Shown here: in pieces, positions 46,697 to 52,338 of the stretch
How positions within the stretch are numbered: position 1 is the stretch's first letter
Layout of the letters: the number at the start of each line of letters is the position of its first letter
NCBI GenBank assembly: GCA_919902105.1
Contig: CAKKQO010000028.1
Location: forward strand, 49,220 to 101,557
DNA: 52,338 nucleotides
Reading direction: 5' to 3'
Source: Omnitrophica bacterium GWA2_41_15
GTDB lineage: Bacteria > Omnitrophota > Gorgyraeia > Ghiorseimicrobiales > Ghiorseimicrobiaceae
Made by a program: the position numbers and the translations under genes
The notes under the pieces: generated by a model
Told to the model about the DNA's origin: nothing
Databases searched by the model: none
Seen by the model: only the letters and a program-made list of their open reading frames with translations

Positions 46697-47125
46697 GTGG
46701 ATAATATAAAAAATAAAAGAAAAAGGTGGTTTTTTGCCAATAAACTTCACCGCCAAGCTTTATTATTAGTATTTTTGGCGGCATTTGTCCCGACAATTGT
46801 GGTAGCTTTCTGCCTCTACTATCTAATCTTTAATATCACCGCCAGTGAATTCGGCATCCCGGAAATTATCGCTTACAATATAATCCCTGCCGCGCAAAAG
46901 GTAAGCACAATCTTACTTATTGCTGCGCCGATTACGATTTTTATCATCCTTTTCTTCGCCTATAAAATAACCCATAAAATATTCGGGCCTTTTGACAGGA
47001 TAATCAGGGAGCTTGATGAGCACATAGCAGGTAAAAGAAAAGGCCATATCATCCTTAGGAAGGGCGATAAATTCTGGCCATTAGCGGAAAGGCTGAATAA
47101 ACTCTTAGACAAGGCCGAAACTTAA
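46697..47125 (+). CDS. Two-helix membrane protein with HAMP-like linker
   Basis: 142 aa from a GTG with GGGGG six bases upstream. Two membrane segments (residues 20-47 and 69-88) and a C-terminal KITHKIFGPFDRIIRELDEH region typical of HAMP linkers, but no signalling output domain. Ends 4 nt past the convergent BaiN-like gene stop. It may anchor or partner the DUF3047 protein. Function unknown. Confidence 0.7.
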   Translation: MDNIKNKRKRWFFANKLHRQALLLVFLAAFVPTIVVAFCLYYLIFNITASEFGIPEIIAYNIIPAAQKVSTILLIAAPITIFIILFFAYKITHKIFGPFDRIIRELDEHIAGKRKGHIILRKGDKFWPLAERLNKLLDKAET

Positions 47126-48363
47126 TTTAACGCGGCGCTCTCTCCGGCAAGATAGCCCGTAGAAAAAGCCGCCTGCAGGTTAAAGCCTCCGGTATCCGCA
47201 TCTATATCAAGCATCTCTCCGGCAAAATATAATCCTTTTATAAGGCGCGACTGCATTGTGCGCGGGTCAACCTCTTTTAGAGATACCCCTCCCCTGGTTA
47301 TCATTGCTTCCTCTATAGGCATTGGGCCGCTGATTTCAAGACGCAATCCTTTTAACTGATTAATTATTTTTCTACGTTCTTCTTGCGTAATCTGACTTGC
47401 ATTCTTGCAAGAAATACCGCAAACCCCCAGAAAAACATCCGCCATTCTCTGAGGCAACAAACTCTTCATTATATTTTTTATATTTTTTCTTGGGCTGGAT
47501 TTAAACTCACCTAATAGGCGCGCTTCTAACTGCCCATATGATAACGCCGGTTTTAAATCTATATCTAAATATACCCTCTTTTTTTCTAAAAGCCAATCGA
47601 CAATTTGGCCGCTAAGTGTTAAGACTAAAGGGCCGGATACGCCAAAATCCGTAAATAAAAGTTCGCCTACTCCTGAAATAAGCTTGCGCTGGCAATCGCT
47701 AAATATAAGGCGCACATTTTTAAGCGTAATACCTTTGAGTTCCTCAAAATACCTTTCTTTTGTCTTAAGCGCGACTAATCCTGCACGAAGCGGCACAATA
47801 TGATGGCCTAATTTTCGCACGATTTCCAGGCCTTCGCCGCTTGATCCGGTAAAGCCGTAAGAAACGCCGCCGCAAGCCAAGATAACGCGGTCGCAATATA
47901 TAAATTTTCCCCCGGATAACTCTACTGCCCTGGCTTCTGAACCTTTAAGCAAAATATCTTTCAGGCGGCAATTATATAAAACCCTTACTTTATTTTTAGC
48001 GAGTTCATTTTTAATGATTCCTAGGACGCTTGCCGATTTATCACAGGCAGGAAAAACCCTCATCTGGCGCTCTATATTTAACTTTAAGCCGCGCGCCGTA
48101 AAAAAACTCATCAACTCTTTATTAAAAAAAACCTTAAAAGCGTCTCTTAAAAATTCTCCATTTCGGGAAAATCTTTTAAGAAACTCCTCTAACGCACAGG
48201 CATTAGTAAGATTGCAGCGGCCCTTACCGCTTAAAAGGAGCTTTCTGCCTAATGCAGGATTTTTTTCAATTAAGACTACATCTTGCTTAAGTTGGCCGGC
48301 ACGGATTGAGGCCATCATTCCAGCCGGCCCGCCGCCGACTATTGCTATTCTTTTTACCTGCAT
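47122..48363 (-). CDS. BaiN/HI0933-type FAD oxidoreductase
   Basis: 413-aa flavoprotein. FAD dinucleotide site GGGPAGMMASIRAGQL, and the family segment RKLLLSGKGRCNLTNAC near residue 40; GGVSYGFTGSSGEGLEI; C-terminal AGEMLDIDADTGGFNLQAAF carries the second FAD contact. Family members reduce various enoates or bile-acid intermediates; substrate here is unknown. ATG directly abuts the preceding barrel-protein stop. Confidence 0.92.
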   Translation of the reverse strand: MQVKRIAIVGGGPAGMMASIRAGQLKQDVVLIEKNPALGRKLLLSGKGRCNLTNACALEEFLKRFSRNGEFLRDAFKVFFNKELMSFFTARGLKLNIERQMRVFPACDKSASVLGIIKNELAKNKVRVLYNCRLKDILLKGSEARAVELSGGKFIYCDRVILACGGVSYGFTGSSGEGLEIVRKLGHHIVPLRAGLVALKTKERYFEELKGITLKNVRLIFSDCQRKLISGVGELLFTDFGVSGPLVLTLSGQIVDWLLEKKRVYLDIDLKPALSYGQLEARLLGEFKSSPRKNIKNIMKSLLPQRMADVFLGVCGISCKNASQITQEERRKIINQLKGLRLEISGPMPIEEAMITRGGVSLKEVDPRTMQSRLIKGLYFAGEMLDIDADTGGFNLQAAFSTGYLAGESAALN

Positions 48364-49167
48364 CTAAAATTTCACCGCTAATTTTATGCCGAATTCTGTG
48401 GAATTATTTTCCGGCTCGTAACCGGTCCCAATAATTACGCCGGAAAAACTGACCGGTTCTTCTTCTGAACGCTTAATTTTCCAATAACGGATAAACGGTT
48501 CTACCACGAAATCAATTTTTTCGCTTTTCCTTTTTAATTTAAGAGAAGCGCGCAGGCCGTATCCTTTATTCTGGTCATTCTCTAAATCGGCAAAACTAGA
48601 ATTGGCGCCGCTAAGATGGCTAATCTGCACACCTTTCCAGAAATAATCATATTCTAAGGCAACGCCAGATACCCAGCCATCTTGCAATCCGCCAACCGCC
48701 TCAACACCGATAGGGCTGTAGAAATAATTAGACTCTCTTTCATAGCCTAGCGCTCCGGTAGATGTCGCCATTCCGCTTGAATCATCATTCAGATACCTGT
48801 ACCCAAAACCGAAATATGGCATAATTACTAAATTATCTGAAAAGCAAAAATCATACCCGCCGACTTGCCTCACTTCAATAATGAAATCATCAAGGTTATC
48901 CATACTCCCTGAAGAAGGCGATGAGTAATCAACCTGTCCGAAAGCGGCTCTGCCATCCGTTTTAAAAACAAATTTTTCCCGAAAAGTGTAAGAGCCGGCC
49001 AAGCCATACATCCACCCCTTTTCTTCCATAACATCCGGCTCTTTATAAACAATATGCGATATCTCTGTGCCCAAATCCCAACTGCGCTTGGGTAATTCTA
49101 CCTTGGCAAAAATACCCGTTGCCACAGTAAACATAAAATAAGCTGTTAAAAATATTATTTTTTTCAT
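48364..49167 (-). CDS. Predicted outer-membrane beta-barrel protein
   Basis: 267 aa. Signal peptide (KKIIFLTAYFMFTVATGIFA) then alternating hydrophobic/aromatic beta strands (MYGLAGSYTF, VIMPYFGFGYRYL, FYSPIGVEAVGGL, GVALEYDYFW) and a C-terminal Phe (FGIKLAVKF), the usual barrel insertion signal. No catalytic motif. A porin- or opacity-like barrel; I do not recognise the family. Strong GGAGG before the ATG. Good evidence that the organism has an outer membrane. Confidence 0.75.
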   Translation of the reverse strand: MKKIIFLTAYFMFTVATGIFAKVELPKRSWDLGTEISHIVYKEPDVMEEKGWMYGLAGSYTFREKFVFKTDGRAAFGQVDYSSPSSGSMDNLDDFIIEVRQVGGYDFCFSDNLVIMPYFGFGYRYLNDDSSGMATSTGALGYERESNYFYSPIGVEAVGGLQDGWVSGVALEYDYFWKGVQISHLSGANSSFADLENDQNKGYGLRASLKLKRKSEKIDFVVEPFIRYWKIKRSEEEPVSFSGVIIGTGYEPENNSTEFGIKLAVKF

Positions 49168-49188
49168 TATCGCCCTCCTTCTAATATT

Positions 49189-50691
49189 TTAACTCCTCTT
49201 TTCAATAGCCTCGATAAGCTTCCTAAAGATAAAATGATGAAAAGGTAAACAGATATACCAATAGATTTTCCCAGATAAGCTGTGCGTGCCATAGTAAGCA
49301 ACTACCGACAACGTTCTTCTACCATCGCCTAAGTCATCAATTTTAAACTCAAGCCAAGCTTTACCAGGAAGCCTCATTTCCGCACGCAGTAAAAGGCGCC
49401 TGTTCTCTTTGATGTCTTCAATCCGCCAAAAGTCTATTACATCATTAATCTCTAAGCGGTAATACCTCTTTCTCCCCCGTACCGTCCCAACACCTAATAA
49501 AATCCTGTCCAACATCCCCCTTAGTTTCCAAAGCCAGTTGTTTTCAAACCATCCTTGCCTGCCGCCAATCCTGCAGATAGACTTAAATAGAGATTCGGCA
49601 GTTTTCTTGGTAATTAAAGAGTATTCTTTCATATAGGCAGGCCTGCCTTTAATTTCATTAAGCTTTATGGCTAAGCTATGCGCCGGCGGATAAGCATCTG
49701 ACCAGCGGGTATGCACCCTATCCTGCTCCTCTCGAGACATCGCCCTGACTATCGCTTCCCTATATGAGATTGTTTCAAATGGTATTAGTTTTTTAATAGT
49801 GTCGTCTATGCAGATAACTTCATTCTTTAGCCCCTCCATCAGGCACTGAGTTATGGTGTTGGGTACTGGCGTAAAAAGGCTGGCAAGGTAGGCATAAAAA
49901 CGAATATGGGAAAAAGGCGAAAGGATAAAGATTGTTTTCTTATGCAGCAGAGCAACGAAAACCCTAAGCATCTCTTCATAGGTTAAGATATCTCGGCCGC
50001 CTATATCGAAAGATTTACCTAATGTGTCCGGAACTTCTAAAACACCGACTAAATACTTAATTACATCGCGGATAGCTATGGGCTGGCATTTATTTTTTGC
50101 CCAATGTGGAATAAGCAGAATCGGTAATTTCTTGACCAGATGCTGGATGATTTCATAAGAAGCGCTGCCTGAACCGATAATTACCGCTGCCCGAAGGATG
50201 GTAACACCAAGTTTTGCCTTCTTCAACTCTTCTGCTACTTCTATCCGGCTGCGCAGATGCGAAGAAAGGGGGCTTCTCACATCACCCAGCCCTCCTAAAT
50301 AGATGAGCCTTTTAACTTGGCTTTCTTCAGCGGCGCACCTGACATTAAATGCCGCTTTTATATCTGCCGCTTCAAACTCTTTCGGGCCAAGATATAAAAA
50401 ATGAATCAGATAATAAATAACATCTATTTCTTCAAATGCCCTTCTTAAATCTTCTATCTTTAAGGCATCAGCCACTACTACCTCGGCCTGCGGCCATAAA
50501 TTCTTATATACATCTGGCTCTCCCCTAACCATTGCCCTGACTTTATATCCCCGCGCCAATAATTCAGGGACAAGCCTGCCGCCAATATATCCAGAGGCTC
50601 CGGTAACCAAAACTTTTCCTATACCTATAAGGGGACGCGTAGGCAGGCCGTTAGAAAAAAGGTCGTCGCTGTTTAAAATATTATCAGACAC
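49189..50691 (-). CDS. NAD(P)-dependent SDR with DUF2867 C-terminal domain
   Basis: 500 aa. Residues 25-330 are an atypical SDR (GASGYIGGRLVPELLARG, VIYYLIHFLYLGPKEFE, IYLGGLGDVRSPLSSHLRSR, quoted partially) like YbjT; residues 340-500 are DUF2867 (VRGRKRYYRLEINDVIDFW, EMRLPGKAWLEF, and the helical FHHFIFRKLIEAIE end). Members are often encoded near cell-envelope or redox genes; function unknown. Start GTG with a weak ribosome site, 4 nt after dacA's stop. Confidence 0.88.
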   Translation of the reverse strand: MSDNILNSDDLFSNGLPTRPLIGIGKVLVTGASGYIGGRLVPELLARGYKVRAMVRGEPDVYKNLWPQAEVVVADALKIEDLRRAFEEIDVIYYLIHFLYLGPKEFEAADIKAAFNVRCAAEESQVKRLIYLGGLGDVRSPLSSHLRSRIEVAEELKKAKLGVTILRAAVIIGSGSASYEIIQHLVKKLPILLIPHWAKNKCQPIAIRDVIKYLVGVLEVPDTLGKSFDIGGRDILTYEEMLRVFVALLHKKTIFILSPFSHIRFYAYLASLFTPVPNTITQCLMEGLKNEVICIDDTIKKLIPFETISYREAIVRAMSREEQDRVHTRWSDAYPPAHSLAIKLNEIKGRPAYMKEYSLITKKTAESLFKSICRIGGRQGWFENNWLWKLRGMLDRILLGVGTVRGRKRYYRLEINDVIDFWRIEDIKENRRLLLRAEMRLPGKAWLEFKIDDLGDGRRTLSVVAYYGTHSLSGKIYWYICLPFHHFIFRKLIEAIEKRS

Positions 50692-50694
50692 TAT

Positions 50695-52134
50695 CTATTT
50701 CTTTGCCACTTCTATGGTAACTTTAGCTTCCTGTTGTTTATCGTCTATGAAACGCGCCTGCGGGGGTAAAATAAGCTTAACGGTCAATGATCGAGTCTCG
50801 TTTATATTACGTAAATCAATGTCTTCGGTGGTAGCTTTAAGTAAACTAGTCTTGAGAACGCTTGGGGCAATAATAGAAATAACCTGCGGCTCAATCTTAA
50901 TAGCGACAAGACTAACTCCGAAAGGCAGCCGCCCGGAAACCGCCGCTTCTACAGGGATACTAACATTAACTATTCTATATGCTTCAAGTGCAACTTTTTC
51001 CGGCGTAATATCTACTAGAGAAATTCCCGGCGGTTGACGGATAGAATCTTTAGAAAATAAAAATTCATTATTGCCTTCTTGGACCTTTGACATATCTAAA
51101 GAAATTTTAAGGTCCTTGGAGTCCATCAGAGTAAAGGCGCTTTCAGTCCCGCTTAGAGCCACTGTGGCTTCTTTAGGCTTTGGTTCGGCAATAATCCATT
51201 CAGAAGCAAGATTACGGTATTCAATGGGAATAATAAAATCCCGGCGGATTATATCTTGAGTATGGCCAAATACCATCCAGAGGCCGCAGGCTAAGGATAA
51301 TGCGGTAAGCTTTTCTAAAATATGGCCGGTCAATAGCTCCGATAAGATATTTCTTCGTTGGGGAAATCTCTTGCGGTAGAAATCTTCGAGGCTAATGCGC
51401 AATGCCGCGACATCTTTTAACAACCTTATCTTGCCATTTTCAGCTACCGAAATAGTCCCTCTTTCTTCGGATACAACTATACAGAGAGCATCAGTACGCT
51501 CAGCTAAACCTAAAGCCGCGGCATGGCGCGTGCCTAAATGCCCGATTTCACGAATATTCATAGAAAGGGGCAGGTGGCAGCCAAATTCAATAATTCGCCC
51601 CTCTTCAATGATTACAGCACCGTCATGAGTAGGAGCGAGAGGATTAAAAATAGCTTCCAGCATAATCTGGCTGATTAAACCGCCTAAAGGCAGGCCCCCT
51701 TCAATATGGCGCCCTAAATAATCTTTTCCTTTTATCACTACTAAAGCTCCAATTTTTTTATTGGAAAGGTCTACTAATGCATTAGTAAGCATATCTACAT
51801 TTTTATCGAAGGATGTAAAACGTTTCTTATTACGGATTAAACCCCACAGCGCTAGCCGTTCAAAAAAACGCCGGAATTCATCCTGAAAAATTATTACTAC
51901 TATGATTAAAAAAATCGCAAAGAAAGCCTGGAAAACTATCGTCGTTAGATACAAGCCGAATAGGCGCGCTAAGGTATAAATAGAACCCAGGATAAATAAA
52001 CCGAGCATCACAAACCTTGCCCTTGCCTGCTCAAACCAAACTAAAAGCATATAAATAAATACCGCAATCACGCCGATATCAATAAAATCGATTACTCGAA
52101 TATTACTAAAGAGCCCCTGAATATGTTCCAGCAT
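50695..52134 (-). CDS. Diadenylate cyclase (CdaA) fused to YbbR/CdaR domains
   Basis: 479 aa. Residues 1-90 carry three membrane segments, residues 95-255 a diadenylate cyclase domain with DGA at 171-173 (PTHDGAVII) and GTRHAAALG at 201-209, where the third residue of the usual RHR motif is Ala. A further hydrophobic stretch (about 272-292) and two YbbR-like repeats occupy the C-terminal 190 residues. In Bacillus these are separate proteins, CdaA and its regulator CdaR, so here regulator and enzyme are joined. Makes c-di-AMP. It is preceded by leader element copy C. Confidence 0.9.
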   Translation of the reverse strand: MLEHIQGLFSNIRVIDFIDIGVIAVFIYMLLVWFEQARARFVMLGLFILGSIYTLARLFGLYLTTIVFQAFFAIFLIIVVIIFQDEFRRFFERLALWGLIRNKKRFTSFDKNVDMLTNALVDLSNKKIGALVVIKGKDYLGRHIEGGLPLGGLISQIMLEAIFNPLAPTHDGAVIIEEGRIIEFGCHLPLSMNIREIGHLGTRHAAALGLAERTDALCIVVSEERGTISVAENGKIRLLKDVAALRISLEDFYRKRFPQRRNILSELLTGHILEKLTALSLACGLWMVFGHTQDIIRRDFIIPIEYRNLASEWIIAEPKPKEATVALSGTESAFTLMDSKDLKISLDMSKVQEGNNEFLFSKDSIRQPPGISLVDITPEKVALEAYRIVNVSIPVEAAVSGRLPFGVSLVAIKIEPQVISIIAPSVLKTSLLKATTEDIDLRNINETRSLTVKLILPPQARFIDDKQQEAKVTIEVAKK

Positions 52135-52139
52135 ATCTC

Positions 52140-52234
52140 TCTCCTCAATGACCCCGCTGTAGGCGGGGGAATTAATCCCGCCGAATGTCTAAAAATTGTC
52201 GAAGAGAATTTTTGGACATATTATGAGGCGGGAT
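52140..52234 (-). repeat. Double-hairpin leader element, copy C (upstream of dacA)
   Basis: Plus-strand order: CTCCTCAATGA, hairpin CCCCGC-TGTAG-GCGGGG (52152-52157 with 52163-52168), GGAATTAAT, outer stem ATCCCGCC/GGCGGGAT (52175-52182 with 52227-52234) enclosing TGTCTAAAAATT/AATTTTTGGACA. Same design as copies A and B. The gene side contains the GGAG ribosome site. Confidence 0.7.
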
Positions 52235-52245
52235 AAAATTGTAGA

Positions 52246-52338
52246 TTAGCCCTTACTCTTTTTTTCTAGCTCTGAGCGCAACTTATCTATTTCTTCTATC
52301 CTCCCTGCTAATTCTTTCTCAATTTTAAAATATTCTTT
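52246..52338 (-). CDS. C-terminus of a coiled-coil protein (cut by window edge)
   Basis: Open frame on the minus strand running in from the edge, ending in TAA at 52246. The 30 residues visible (KEYFKIEKELAGRIEEIDKL and a similar end) form a charged heptad-like helix. Too little to name a family. No intergenic features apart from leader element C separate it from dacA. Confidence 0.55.
   Translation of the reverse strand, partial: KEYFKIEKELAGRIEEIDKLRSELEKKSKG

Overview
The window reads as one contiguous chromosomal segment of an uncultured, anaerobic, Gram-negative bacterium. The Gram-negative call rests on a signal-peptide beta-barrel protein ending in Phe (48364-49167). The anaerobic call rests on CO dehydrogenase, 2-oxoacid:ferredoxin oxidoreductase, superoxide reductase, a flavo-diiron protein and rubredoxin. 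Gene content and repeat style make Omnitrophota (PVC-side candidate phylum) my best guess, but this is an impression and not a demonstrated placement. Almost every gene lies on the minus strand; the exceptions are ispH, a DUF3047 gene and a small membrane protein. I see no rRNA, tRNA, CRISPR array, intact transposase or phage gene.

Right-to-left (the direction of transcription), 18.7-0.17 kb is a nucleotide/translation block: purB, purL (PurS-PurL type), a LOG-family gene, purQ, purF, purM, a slipin, purD, purE, a TsaC/low-molecular-weight phosphatase fusion, rpiB, glyA, dCMP deaminase, nrdR, a DUF151 nuclease and a CCA-transferase-type enzyme. A strong promoter (18783-18811) precedes purB. 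The order tsaC/phosphatase-rpiB-glyA matches the ywlC-ywlE-ywlF-glyA neighbourhood of Bacillus. Between the LOG gene and purQ sits an AT-rich mini-island with a HARE-HTH/PD-(D/E)XK-like nuclease, a NYN ribonuclease and a small ORF. It is followed by a probable 57-nt plus-strand small RNA with a consensus promoter and terminator. The five genes purD, purM, purF, purQ and purL carry seven in-frame insertions built of 7- or 8-bp tandem repeats or a GGGTACCC-type hairpin module; I saw none in the other genes.

From 18.9 to 21.9 kb there are two transporters (a BT1-like MFS and a YHS-permease) and one unrecognised gene. From 22 to 43.4 kb runs a long one-strand stress and redox region. It holds a ferritin-like protein, thioredoxin reductase, glutaredoxin, superoxide reductase, a flavoprotein, a PNPOx-like protein, KorAB, flavo-diiron protein plus rubredoxin, CooS/CooC, a YgbA_NO protein, a siroheme reductase, TusA, an HD protein, a ferredoxin, MetV, a heme-copper reductase pair, FmdE-like, Nfu, hemerythrins, DUF2249, cupin, and an Rrf2 regulator at the head. 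The parts fit defence against and reduction of O2, superoxide and NO. The heme-copper pair is unusual: the helix-VI CuB histidine is Asp, and subunit II has lost its CuA ligands, which suggests a NO-reductase-like enzyme.

From 43.6 kb to the right edge are ispH, a SemiSWEET, a glutaminyl-cyclotransferase lipoprotein, DUF3047, a HAMP-like membrane protein, a BaiN-type flavoprotein, an outer-membrane barrel, an SDR/DUF2867 protein, a diadenylate cyclase fused to YbbR domains, and the end of a coiled-coil protein.

Small repeats are frequent. Two GGGACACATCC inverted-repeat elements supply the stop codon of the gene they follow. Three copies of a double-hairpin leader precede slipin, ferritin and diadenylate cyclase. 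A nested palindrome extends the ORF of the glutaminyl cyclotransferase. All functions are read from sequence by eye and from knowledge of protein families; no database search was run.
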